12,843 nucleotides of DNA from an uncultured Brevinema sp. Lineage in GTDB: Bacteria > Spirochaetota > Brevinematia > Brevinematales > Brevinemataceae. The stretch spans positions 1-12,843 of the forward strand of contig CAMRBT010000029.1 in NCBI GenBank assembly GCA_947040475.1, written 5' to 3'. The translations under genes and the position numbers were made by a program. Position 1 is the first letter of the stretch. Each line of letters begins with the position of its first letter. Under the pieces are notes generated by a model. That model made no database searches. It was not told where the DNA came from and saw only the letters and a list, made by a program, of their open reading frames with translations. This document shows, one piece after another, positions 1-8,040 of this stretch.

Positions 1-924
1 GCACTCACTTTTCCTGAAAAATTATCTATAGAAGAAAAAATACTCATTGAAAATCAAATTTCAATACTTTTACAAGATTTATATGCAGATCAAATTATTT
101 CTACAGATATTAAAACATTAGAATCTGTTCATAAATTTCAACTTATGTCAGATCTAAATATTACCAATCATTTTTTAGAAAATGGCCATACTTTTTTTGC
201 TAAAAAAGATGGTAAATGGATTTTATTACCTAATGAATATGATCATTTGCGTGTTTTTTCTATCGAGTTTGGACAACACCTTAAAGAAATCTATAAAAAC
301 ATTAACTCCTTACTTTTATCTTTAGATCCTCACATACATTTTGCCTATACTCCTGAATTTGGATTTGCTACATCAGATATTAATTATGCAGGCAATGGAT
401 TATATTTATCACTATTGCTCAATCTAACAGGTCTTGAATTACAAGGATCTATTGCACCCCTCATAAAAACTTGTGAAGAAACAGGCTACAAACTCACCCC
501 CTATACTTCTCACCCAAATTCTGGCTTATTCTTATTACAAAACACGGGATCTTTTGGTATTAGCGAATTAGATCATATAGATCATATGATTCAATTTACC
601 CAAATAATACAATCTTCTGAATTATTAGCAAAAAAAGAACTTCTTGCAGATAAGGAAAATATTGAATTATTTGTTTCTCAAATCAATCAATTATTAGCTC
701 AAGATTTTCTTACTTACACAGAAATGACTTATATTATTTCTTTAGTAGATTTTCTTGATAAATCTATATATTCTATTAGTGATAAGACCCTTTGGTTAGA
801 ACAATTATTCCGTCTTCAAAATCATTCTTCTATATTTTCACATATTAGTAATTTTGAAGAATTCAATAACTATAGAGCTCAATTACTCAAGCATATATTT
901 GCTCAGCTAATACAATTAAAATAA
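1..924 (+). CDS. Phosphagen kinase / McsB-like protein, catalytically degenerate (5' end outside window)
   Basis: The frame is open from base 1 with no stop, so the gene begins upstream; the Met codon at 145 is internal because the residues before it also align with the family. Known of the family: phosphagen kinases, including the bacterial protein-arginine kinase McsB, phosphorylate guanidino groups with ATP. Visible here: NEYDHLR (codons 232-252) matches the NEEDHLR motif, and the FGFATSDINYAGNGL region (361-405) matches FGYLTSCPTNxGTG. A later LTYTEM...SLVDFLDKS stretch matches the C-terminal part of McsB. The second Glu of NEEDH (catalytic base in arginine kinase) is Tyr, and the reactive Cys of the SCPTN loop is Asp (376-378). 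The RGxxGEG loop and the Arg of YGILxxAR cannot be found either. I infer a pseudokinase, perhaps a binding or scaffold protein. The stop overlaps the ribosome-binding site of mrdA, so the two are co-transcribed. Family fairly sure; function unknown. Confidence 0.8.
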   Translation, partial: ALTFPEKLSIEEKILIENQISILLQDLYADQIISTDIKTLESVHKFQLMSDLNITNHFLENGHTFFAKKDGKWILLPNEYDHLRVFSIEFGQHLKEIYKNINSLLLSLDPHIHFAYTPEFGFATSDINYAGNGLYLSLLLNLTGLELQGSIAPLIKTCEETGYKLTPYTSHPNSGLFLLQNTGSFGISELDHIDHMIQFTQIIQSSELLAKKELLADKENIELFVSQINQLLAQDFLTYTEMTYIISLVDFLDKSIYSISDKTLWLEQLFRLQNHSSIFSHISNFEEFNNYRAQLLKHIFAQLIQLK

Positions 925-931
925 GGTTTAT

Positions 932-2779
932 ATGCAAGATATAAAAAATATTAACTCTTCACGTCTATTTGTTCTTATTATTGTCATTATTTCATTATTT
1001 ATTATTTTTACAGGGCGTTTGTTTTATCTTCAGGTATTAGAAGGCTCTACTTTCAAAAATAGAGCGGAAAAAAATCAAACAAGAGATCTTCGTATTTCTT
1101 CTTACAGAAGTGTTATTTATGATAGAAATAAAGAACTTAAACTTGCCTACAATCAGCAGTCTTTAGTGCTAGCCGTCATTGATGCCAATTTACCAAAAAC
1201 AAATACGGTACAAAGAATACACCAATTAACTGAAATGGGAAAAATACTCAATTCTACTCCTGAGGCTATTTGTACTATCATTAAATCAAAATATATAGAT
1301 CCTTATACACCTATTGTCCTTCAGGATAACGCTTCCTTAGAAACAATTAATAAATTTGCAGAAAAAATTGAAGAATTTCCAGGTGTGTTCTGGGAAAATC
1401 AACCTAAGAGAGTTTATCCTTTTAGCAAATCTGGATTCCATGTCGTTGGTTATACTGGTTTATTAAATCAAGAAGAATACGATCAAAACAAATCAAAAGG
1501 TGAATACTATTTAGGCACGCACATAGGCAAACGAGGAATAGAAAAACAATATGACTCTATTATTCGTGGGAAATCTGGGATTTTAGTAAGGTCTGTTAAT
1601 GCTAGAGGACAAGTATTACAACAAGATATTATACAAGACCCTATACAAGGCGATCATTTGGTATTAACAATAGATGCCCAATTGCAACAAAAAGCTTATG
1701 ATTTAATGACGAATTTTATAGGGGCTGTCATTGTTACCCATGCTAGTACAGGAGAAATACTCACACTAGTTAGTACCCCTTCTATTGATCCTTCTATTTT
1801 TTATAACTCTGATAGAGTTGAGAATGAATTTTCTTCCCTTATTTTTGATCCAACGCACCCTTTTCTCAATAGACCAATACAAGGTTTGTATCCTCCAGCT
1901 TCTACATTCAAATTAATTTCGACTGCAGCTTTTTTAAAAGATGGTGTTGATCCCGATCAAGTTCTTACTACAACAGGATCTTACGCTATTGGTAATCGTG
2001 TTTTTAGAGATTGGAAAAATCATGGTAAAGTTGATACAAGAAAAGCTATTGAAGCTTCTGCAAATGTATATTATTACCATCATTCTCAGACTGTAGGACG
2101 TCAAAATATTTTCCAAATGGCTAAAGAATTTGGATTTACAACCCCCTATCAAATCGATCTTCCTGATGAAAAGCCAGGATTTATACCCAATGATCAATGG
2201 TTTAGAAAAACACATAAAAGACGTTGGTCTCTCGGTGATACCGCTAATATTGCAATTGGACAAGGAGACATACTAACATCTCCTTTAGAAATTAATATGA
2301 TGACTAGTATTGTTGCAAATAATGGAACCATCTACAAACCATTCCTATTAAAAGAACAATTAAGAATCAGAGATAAAAAAACAATTTGGCAACAACAACC
2401 TACCCCTCTAAAAACAATAAATATTCCAATAGAACATTTGAAGGTTATTCAAGAAGGTATGCGTAATGTTATTGCTGGAAAAAATGGTACAGCTCGTTGG
2501 TTAGAGACCTACAATATGGTACGTGTTCCTATTGCTGGAAAATCAGGTACAGCCCAAACTGGATCTTTAGGTACTTCTGCTAAGGATAATGGATTGTTTA
2601 CCGCTTATGGTCCTTATAATACAGAAGGAAATCTTGACGATACTATTGTCATAACAGTACTGTTAGAAAAAGCTCGTACAGGGAATGCCGTCCGTATTGT
2701 TGCAGAATTATTTAATTATTATTTTGAAGTATTATATCCCGAAAAAAATCCAAATCCTAATTTCAAAAAAAGAGGATAA
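932..2779 (+). CDS. mrdA: Penicillin-binding protein 2 (elongasome transpeptidase)
   Basis: Class B penicillin-binding protein that cross-links peptidoglycan during side-wall growth, working as a pair with RodA. It is 615 aa, normal for PBP2. Order: short cytoplasmic tail, one membrane anchor (about residues 13-32), PBP dimerisation domain, then the transpeptidase domain. All three active-site motifs are intact: STFK with nucleophile Ser324 and Lys327, SAN at 376-378, and KSGT beginning at Lys537. The start is supported by an AAGG that overlaps the stop codon of the upstream kinase-like gene, 5 nt before the ATG. rodA starts 2 nt after its stop. The partner gene rodA and the N-terminal dimerisation domain favour PBP2 over the division enzyme PBP3/FtsI. 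No internal promoter is obvious. Confidence 0.95.
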   Translation: MQDIKNINSSRLFVLIIVIISLFIIFTGRLFYLQVLEGSTFKNRAEKNQTRDLRISSYRSVIYDRNKELKLAYNQQSLVLAVIDANLPKTNTVQRIHQLTEMGKILNSTPEAICTIIKSKYIDPYTPIVLQDNASLETINKFAEKIEEFPGVFWENQPKRVYPFSKSGFHVVGYTGLLNQEEYDQNKSKGEYYLGTHIGKRGIEKQYDSIIRGKSGILVRSVNARGQVLQQDIIQDPIQGDHLVLTIDAQLQQKAYDLMTNFIGAVIVTHASTGEILTLVSTPSIDPSIFYNSDRVENEFSSLIFDPTHPFLNRPIQGLYPPASTFKLISTAAFLKDGVDPDQVLTTTGSYAIGNRVFRDWKNHGKVDTRKAIEASANVYYYHHSQTVGRQNIFQMAKEFGFTTPYQIDLPDEKPGFIPNDQWFRKTHKRRWSLGDTANIAIGQGDILTSPLEINMMTSIVANNGTIYKPFLLKEQLRIRDKKTIWQQQPTPLKTINIPIEHLKVIQEGMRNVIAGKNGTARWLETYNMVRVPIAGKSGTAQTGSLGTSAKDNGLFTAYGPYNTEGNLDDTIVITVLLEKARTGNAVRIVAELFNYYFEVLYPEKNPNPNFKKRG

Positions 2780-2781
2780 TC

Positions 2782-4095
2782 ATGAAAGATTTACTAAAAG
2801 GTCACACTTCTCTATTTATCTTAATTCCATTACTACTGTCTTGTATTGGTATTGTTTTTATTCTTAGTACAGGTCAGTTAGATGATGGTCAAAATACGAA
2901 TTTATACATTAGACAATTGGCTTGGATATTTATAGGGATAGGACTTAGTGTATTCATACTATCTATCGATTATTACTATATTATCGAAACTTCTTTATTA
3001 TATTATGTTGGGGGTCTATTTTTACTGGTTTTAACACTCCTCATAGGAAGAGAAATTAAAGGAGCTCAAAGTTGGTTAGGAATTTGGGGATTTGGAATTC
3101 AGAGTTCTGAAATCATGAAGATCTGTTATGTTCTTTTTTATGCCAAATTTCTAAAAAATATTCCAAAAGATCAAAAAGAGTTTGTAACATTTTATCAATC
3201 GTTATTTATACTCCTTCCTCCATTAGCTCTTGTTTTATTACAGCCCGATTTAGGTACTGCTATTATTTTTTGTAGTATTTATGTTATTATGAGTCTTGTT
3301 GGATTTAGAGATATTAATATTTTATTAAGTATTGTAATTATTGGTGTTATTATTTGTGTTTTAATGCTTAGTTATACCTATTATCAGTTCTATTATTTAT
3401 CCAATCAAAGTAATATTGCTATCTTAGATATTTTATTAACCCCTAGTACTTTTTTAGCCATTGCTATTATTTTATTAATATATGCGGGAATTACTTTTGT
3501 CATTGAGTTGATTCAACCTATACAATGGATGCACCAATTTACAGGAGCTTCTCTCATTGGTGGGCTTTCCTTTTTAGCAATGGGCGTACTAAGTACTGTT
3601 CTAAAACCCTATCAATGGAATAGGCTATTAGTTTTTATTAATCCTGAATTTGACAGGCTTGGTGCTGGTTATAATATCATCCAATCTAAAATTGCTATTG
3701 GTGCTGGTGGATTAACAGGGCAAGGTATCTTTCAAGGAACACAAAATCTTCGTGGTTTCCTCCCCGAAAAACATACTGATTTTATTTTTGCTATCATTGC
3801 TGAAGAATCAGGATTCTTTGGGTGTTTTATCGTAATCTTATTATATGCATCTTATTGTTTTTTGATTATTAAAACCCTTGTTGCTGCCAAAGATAAAGAG
3901 GGAGCTCTCATGGCTAGTGGTATCTTAGCGATATTTATTACTCATATTGGGATCAATATTGGAATGAACATAGGAATAGCTCCTGTAACAGGACTTCCTT
4001 TGCCTTTTATTAGTTATGGTGGATCATTCTATATTACTTGTATTATCAGTGCAGCTCTCATCTTAAACATCTATAACAGAAGATTCATTCACTAA
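2782..4095 (+). CDS. rodA: RodA, SEDS-family peptidoglycan glycosyltransferase
   Basis: Integral membrane enzyme that polymerises lipid II into glycan strands for cell elongation together with PBP2. At 437 aa it is somewhat longer than many RodA proteins but has the typical hydrophobic pattern of about ten membrane segments. Diagnostic motifs near the C-terminus are GQGIFQGTQNLRGFLPEKHT followed by DFIFAIIAEE, with the catalytic-loop Asp at residue 333, and the terminal PLPFISYGGS signature. The position next to mrdA (2-nt gap, AGAGGA overlapping the mrdA stop) separates it from FtsW and SpoVE, which share the family. It is the last gene of the left + strand unit; a strong hairpin follows about 33 bp after its stop. 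Confidence 0.95.
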   Translation: MKDLLKGHTSLFILIPLLLSCIGIVFILSTGQLDDGQNTNLYIRQLAWIFIGIGLSVFILSIDYYYIIETSLLYYVGGLFLLVLTLLIGREIKGAQSWLGIWGFGIQSSEIMKICYVLFYAKFLKNIPKDQKEFVTFYQSLFILLPPLALVLLQPDLGTAIIFCSIYVIMSLVGFRDINILLSIVIIGVIICVLMLSYTYYQFYYLSNQSNIAILDILLTPSTFLAIAIILLIYAGITFVIELIQPIQWMHQFTGASLIGGLSFLAMGVLSTVLKPYQWNRLLVFINPEFDRLGAGYNIIQSKIAIGAGGLTGQGIFQGTQNLRGFLPEKHTDFIFAIIAEESGFFGCFIVILLYASYCFLIIKTLVAAKDKEGALMASGILAIFITHIGINIGMNIGIAPVTGLPLPFISYGGSFYITCIISAALILNIYNRRFIH

Positions 4096-4128
4096 AAACA
4101 TCACTATTTAACAAAATAATCCTCACTA

Positions 4129-4163
4129 AAAAACCCCACTAACATGAACTTAGTGGGGTTTTT
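4129..4163. terminator. Bidirectional rho-independent terminator between rodA and dnaJ
   Basis: Perfect 14-bp inverted repeat, 4129-4142 pairing with 4150-4163, with a 7-nt loop. The stem core is CCCCACTAA/TTAGTGGGG, flanked by an A run on one side and a T run on the other, so it can terminate in both directions. This suits the convergent genes rodA (+) and dnaJ (-). Confidence 0.9.
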
Positions 4164-4177
4164 ATTATTAAAGACTA

Positions 4178-5263
4178 CTATATTTTTTCTTTCATTTCTT
4201 GAGCATAAGCTTTAAGAAGATCTTTTGCCTTAGTACTAGTTTTTTTAGGAACTTCAATATGAGCTTCTAAAATCAAATTACCACGTTTATGAGAATGAAC
4301 ATTTGGTATACCATCGCCATCTATCTTAATACGTTGACCGGGTTGTACCCCTTCAGGCAATTTGATTGTTTTTTTACTATCTAAAGTTTCGACTTCTATC
4401 TCACCACCAAGTACAGCCTTAGCAAAAGATAAAGGTAATTTAGCATAGAGATTATCTCTTTCACGCATAAACCTACTATCATTTCTGACACGAATATGGA
4501 TAAATAAATCCCCTCTAACCCCTTTAAATGGTGCTGCATGACCTTCCTGAGCTAAGCGTAGTTTCATACCATCTTCTACTCCTGCTGGAATAACAGCAGA
4601 GATAGGAACAGTTTTAACGACAGTACTTTCTCCACGACAAGTGTGACAAGGGTCAGTAACCATTTTACCAGTACCATGACATTTTGGACAAGTCTGAGTC
4701 ATGGCAAAGAATCCTTGACTGACTTGTACTCTACCAGCACCACGACAAGTAGAACATGTGGTTGGTGCTTTTTTAGAAGCAGATCCAGTTCCATCACATT
4801 TTTCACAAGGTTCAGCTCTTCTTACTTTTAAGTCTACCGTTTGTTTTTGGAGCACATCTTTTAATTGAAAAGAAACTTCTGTTTGAATATCAGCACCGTG
4901 TACTTGTTGAGGACGTGGACTACGTCCTCCACCACTACCTCCACCGCCAAAGAAACTTTCAAAAATATCTTCAAAGCCTCCACCGAATCCACCAGCACCA
5001 TTAAATCCACCACCGAATCCACCAGCACCGCCTCCGCCACCATTTTGAAAGGCTGCTTCACCGTATTGATCATACATTTTACGTTTTTCAGGATCAGAAA
5101 GAGCTTCGTAAGCTTTTCCTACTTCTTTAAATTTGGCTTCAGATTCTGCGTCACCCTTATTTTTATCTGGATGGTATTTCATTGCTTGTTTACGATAAGC
5201 TTTTTTTATTTCATCTTGACTTGCAGCACTAGTTACTCCAAGCAATCCATAATAATCTGCCAT
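4178..5263 (-). CDS. dnaJ: DnaJ (Hsp40) co-chaperone
   Basis: Binds unfolded protein and stimulates the DnaK ATPase in the cytoplasm. It is 361 aa and class I. Order: J domain (residues 1-70) with His31-Pro32-Asp33; Gly/Phe-rich region (about 75-112); zinc-binding region with four Cys pairs at 153/156, 170/173, 192/195 and 206/209; C-terminal substrate-binding domains. The first three zinc repeats fit CxxCxGxG; the fourth ends in GES, so the last Gly is Ser, while both Cys remain. The Gly/Phe region contains a 30-bp in-frame tandem duplication (20-bp identical blocks at 4980-4999 and 5010-5029). The gene lies 132 bp downstream of dnaK and has its own promoter and a hairpin in front of it. An AGG lies 6 nt before the ATG. 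Confidence 0.97.
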   Translation of the reverse strand: MADYYGLLGVTSAASQDEIKKAYRKQAMKYHPDKNKGDAESEAKFKEVGKAYEALSDPEKRKMYDQYGEAAFQNGGGGGAGGFGGGFNGAGGFGGGFEDIFESFFGGGGSGGGRSPRPQQVHGADIQTEVSFQLKDVLQKQTVDLKVRRAEPCEKCDGTGSASKKAPTTCSTCRGAGRVQVSQGFFAMTQTCPKCHGTGKMVTDPCHTCRGESTVVKTVPISAVIPAGVEDGMKLRLAQEGHAAPFKGVRGDLFIHIRVRNDSRFMRERDNLYAKLPLSFAKAVLGGEIEVETLDSKKTIKLPEGVQPGQRIKIDGDGIPNVHSHKRGNLILEAHIEVPKKTSTKAKDLLKAYAQEMKEKI

Positions 5264-5301
5264 GTGGCACCTGCCTTATATTTTTGTAATCTTTGTTAAC
5301 T

Positions 5302-5330
5302 ATTATGATATAAAATCTCATTGTTGTCAA
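5302..5330 (-). promoter_or_regulatory. Sigma-70-type promoter for dnaJ
   Basis: Reading the minus strand: TTGACA (5325-5330), a 17-nt spacer, then CATAAT (5302-5307). The -35 is perfect, the -10 is five of six, and the spacing is ideal. It lies about 39 nt upstream of the dnaJ start codon and immediately after the dnaK-dnaJ hairpin. It lets dnaJ be expressed independently of the grpE-dnaK promoter. Confidence 0.75.
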
Positions 5331-5334
5331 CTTT

Positions 5335-5370
5335 AAATATAGGAGTAAGTGTGACCTTACTCCTATATTT
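5335..5370. terminator. Hairpin between dnaK and dnaJ (probable terminator or attenuator)
   Basis: Perfect 15-bp inverted repeat, 5335-5349 with 5356-5370, and a 6-nt loop. On the minus strand (the coding direction of dnaK) the stem ends in TATATTT, so only a short U tract follows; on the plus strand a run of seven T follows. Read-through from dnaK into dnaJ is probably reduced but not blocked. A role as an mRNA 3' stabiliser is equally possible. Confidence 0.6.
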
Positions 5371-5395
5371 TTTCTCACACTAGTGATATTATAAA

Positions 5396-7270
5396 TTATT
5401 CTTCGTCTTTTACAACTTCAGCATCGATGACATCATCGTCTGATTTTGTTTCGCCACCAGTAGGTTCTGCTTCTTGTTGTTTTTTTGCTGCAAGATGTTG
5501 ATAAACTCTTGTTGATACAGGCTCGAGAGCTTTCATTGCATCTTCAATAGTTTGATGATCGTCACCCTCTAAAGCTTTTTTAAGTTCTTCATTTTTTTCT
5601 TCAAGTTCTTTTTTGTCAGCTTCTTCAATGTTATCACCGTCATCAGCTAACAGTTTTTCAATTCCATATTGAACAGCGTTTGCTTGGTTTTTAAGTTCTA
5701 TGGTTTCTCTTACTTTTTTATCTGAATCAGCGTTAGCCTCTGCTTCTGCTTGCATTTTTTCGATTTCTTCAGCACTTAGTGTTCCTGAGGATTCGATAGT
5801 AATTTTTTGTTCTTTACCTGATCCTGAATCTTTTGCAGATACATGAAGAATACCGTTAGCATCAAGATCAAAAGTTACTTCAATTTGAGGAATACCACGA
5901 GGTGCTGGTTGAATTCCTTCAAGGTTAAAGTTAGCCAATATTCTATTATCAGAAGCCATTGGTCTTTCACCCTGTAGCACTTGTATTGTTACCGCTGTTT
6001 GATTGTCTGCAGCAGTAGAGAACACTTGTGATTTTGATGCAGGAATTGTAGTATTACGAGGAATTAAGAAGGTACTTACTCCACCTAATGTTTCTATTCC
6101 TAGAGATAAAGGAGTGACATCTAATAATAAGATATCATGTACTTCTTTATTGAGGACACCAGCTTGAATAGCTGCACCTAATGATACGACTTCATCTGGA
6201 TTTACACCTTTAGAAGGTTCTTTTCCAAAGAATTTTTTTACAGTATCAACAATAAGTGGCATACGAGTTTGTCCACCAACAAGAATAACTTCTTTAATGT
6301 CAGCTTTAGTAACTCCAGCATCTTTTAATACTTTTTCACAAGGAATTAAAGAACGCTCAATTATAGGACGAACAATATTTTCTAGTTCTCCACGAGTCAT
6401 GTTCATATTTAAATGTTTTGGTCCTGACGCATCTGCAGTAATAAAAGGTAAGTTAATTTGTGTATCAGCTTTTGAAGAAAGTTCAATTTTTGCTTTTTCG
6501 CCAGCTTCTTTTAGTCTTTGCATAGCCATTGCATCTTTAGAAAGATCAATTCCTGATTCTTTTTTATAAGAACTAATAATATGATCAATGATGGCATTAT
6601 CTAAATCATCACCACCAAGATGTGTATCACCATTTGTCGCTTTAACTTCGAAGACACCATCTCCAATTTCTAAAATAGAAATATCAAAAGTACCGCCACC
6701 AAAGTCATAAACAGCTACAATTTCTTCAGTGTTTTTATCCAAACCATAAGCCAAAGCTGCAGCCGTAGGTTCGTTAATGATACGTTCTACTTCTAATCCT
6801 GCAATAGTTCCAGCATCTTTTGTTGCTTGACGTTGTGAGTCGTTAAAATAAGCAGGAACGGTAATAACAGCTTTTGTTACTTTTGTACCTAAATATGCTT
6901 CTGCAGCTTCTTTTAATTTGATAAGCACTAAAGCAGCAATTTGTTCTGGAGTTTGATCTCCAATACGTGTTGCAAATGCTACGTGATCTTTAGCACCTTT
7001 TTTGATTACATAAGGTGTTCTTTCGTTTGATACTTCATCAAAACGATGTCCAATAAAACGTTTTGCAGAGTATATTGTGTTTTCAGGGTTTGTAACCATT
7101 TGGTTTTTAGCTGGAGCTCCAACAAGGATATCTCCTTTTTCTGTAAAAGCTACAATAGAAGGCATGGTTCTTGAACCTTCTTGGTTTGCAATAACAACCG
7201 GTTTACCGTTTTCTATTACTGATACAACAGAGTTGGTTGTACCTAAGTCAATTCCAATAATTTTTGACAT
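5396..7270 (-). CDS. dnaK: DnaK (Hsp70) chaperone
   Basis: ATP-driven cytoplasmic protein-folding chaperone that works with DnaJ and GrpE. It is 624 aa. The nucleotide-binding domain has the phosphate loops IDLGTTNS (7-14) and DFGGGTFD (189-196) and Lys70 in the AKR motif. The interdomain linker with LLLDV is at 382-386, followed by the substrate-binding beta domain and the helical lid; the acidic tail ends VVKDEE. The N-terminal quadrant carries the extra segment found in diderm DnaK and absent from Firmicutes, and several blocks resemble spirochaetal DnaK from memory. The start is well supported: GGAG lies 6 nt before the ATG. It follows grpE by 51 bp with no convincing promoter in that gap, so grpE-dnaK is one transcript. 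Confidence 0.98.
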   Translation of the reverse strand: MSKIIGIDLGTTNSVVSVIENGKPVVIANQEGSRTMPSIVAFTEKGDILVGAPAKNQMVTNPENTIYSAKRFIGHRFDEVSNERTPYVIKKGAKDHVAFATRIGDQTPEQIAALVLIKLKEAAEAYLGTKVTKAVITVPAYFNDSQRQATKDAGTIAGLEVERIINEPTAAALAYGLDKNTEEIVAVYDFGGGTFDISILEIGDGVFEVKATNGDTHLGGDDLDNAIIDHIISSYKKESGIDLSKDAMAMQRLKEAGEKAKIELSSKADTQINLPFITADASGPKHLNMNMTRGELENIVRPIIERSLIPCEKVLKDAGVTKADIKEVILVGGQTRMPLIVDTVKKFFGKEPSKGVNPDEVVSLGAAIQAGVLNKEVHDILLLDVTPLSLGIETLGGVSTFLIPRNTTIPASKSQVFSTAADNQTAVTIQVLQGERPMASDNRILANFNLEGIQPAPRGIPQIEVTFDLDANGILHVSAKDSGSGKEQKITIESSGTLSAEEIEKMQAEAEANADSDKKVRETIELKNQANAVQYGIEKLLADDGDNIEEADKKELEEKNEELKKALEGDDHQTIEDAMKALEPVSTRVYQHLAAKKQQEAEPTGGETKSDDDVIDAEVVKDEE

Positions 7271-7321
7271 ATTAGTCTCCTTTTTAAGGTTTATTTTTGT
7301 TTTTTATAAGTTAGTTATTAA

Positions 7322-7912
7322 CTACTTTTTTTTAGCTACTTTAACTTTGGCTGTACGAATTATTTGTCCACCCATTTTTCTTCCCGCTTCAAATACATCT
7401 ACGATAGTCATAGAATGAGCAATATCATCTCTCTCTTCTATCATCACTGCTTCACAGAATTGAGGATCAAACTCATCGCCTATAGCAATTTCTATAGTTT
7501 CTAAACCTGCATCTTTTAATACCGTTTCAAATTGTACTAAAACCATAGCAATGCCTTCTCTTAATGATTCTATATTATCAGAATTACTAGAAGCTTGAAT
7601 ACTACGCTCAAGATTGTCAACAACAGGTAGTAATTTTTCAATAACTTCTTTTAAAGCTGTTTTTTTGAAATTTTCTTGTTGTTGTTGCATTCGTTTTCTA
7701 TAGTTATCCGTTTCAGCAGCAAGACGTAAATAAGAATCTTTTAGATCTTTTTTTTCTTTTTCTAGGATCGCAATAGGATCATCATCCATTTCTTCTAGAA
7801 TATCTTTAGCAATATCTACTATATCTTCCATGTTTTCTACAGTATCTGAAGAATTTTCTTGAAGAGTTTCTTCTTGAAGATTCTCTTCTTGCTTATTATT
7901 TTTTTGAGTCAT
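7322..7912 (-). CDS. grpE: GrpE nucleotide exchange factor
   Basis: Releases ADP from DnaK to reset the chaperone cycle. It is 196 aa, a usual length. The first 50 or so residues are acidic and probably disordered. A long coiled-coil helix follows (AAETDNYRKRMQQQQENFKK is the typical core), then a helical region and the C-terminal beta domain ending in GGQIIRTAKVKVAKKK, the form of the GrpE signature. A GGAG lies 7 nt before the ATG. It is the first gene of the chaperone unit, where many bacteria have hrcA; no hrcA is present here. An exact sigma-54 promoter match lies about 100 bp upstream. Confidence 0.95.
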   Translation of the reverse strand: MTQKNNKQEENLQEETLQENSSDTVENMEDIVDIAKDILEEMDDDPIAILEKEKKDLKDSYLRLAAETDNYRKRMQQQQENFKKTALKEVIEKLLPVVDNLERSIQASSNSDNIESLREGIAMVLVQFETVLKDAGLETIEIAIGDEFDPQFCEAVMIEERDDIAHSMTIVDVFEAGRKMGGQIIRTAKVKVAKKK

Positions 7913-8008
7913 ATACTCTCTCCATTTAATTAGATTTACAATACTATTAATAATAATAATTTTTTTTGTTTATATCAATTTTAAATTTAACTTTATATAC
8001 TATTATTG

Positions 8009-8026
8009 TAGCAAAAATCGTGCCAA
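8009..8026 (-). promoter_or_regulatory. Sigma-54 (RpoN) promoter upstream of grpE
   Basis: The minus strand reads TTGGCACGATTTTTGCTA. It matches the -24/-12 consensus YTGGCACGrNNNTTGCW at every defined position, with correct GG-to-GC spacing. The predicted start of transcription is near 7999, giving an untranslated leader of roughly 87 nt before grpE. A TACAAT is also present just downstream of the -12 element, but it has no -35 box at a suitable distance. Sigma-54 promoters need an AAA+ activator; two AT-rich palindromes lie upstream at 8041-8060 and 8069-8078. Basis: the match is seen; its use is inference. Confidence 0.75.
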
Positions 8027-8040
8027 GTGGGTTTTTTATC

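Noticed and set aside
1934..2263. Open frame opposite mrdA
   Set aside because: It lies wholly inside a well-supported gene, has no family resemblance and no start signals.
4865..5299. Open frame opposite dnaJ, rich in Ser and Thr
   Set aside because: It is the antisense of the Gly/Phe-rich region of dnaJ; the low-complexity composition and lack of a ribosome-binding site mark it as a shadow.
5335..5374. Terminator for a + strand gene between dnaJ and dnaK
   Set aside because: The better T tract follows the hairpin on the + strand, but there is no + strand gene there; treated as a hairpin of the dnaK transcript.
7995..8005. TACAAT next to the sigma-54 element as a sigma-70 -10 box
   Set aside because: No hexamer resembling TTGACA lies 16-18 nt upstream; the -24/-12 reading is far better.
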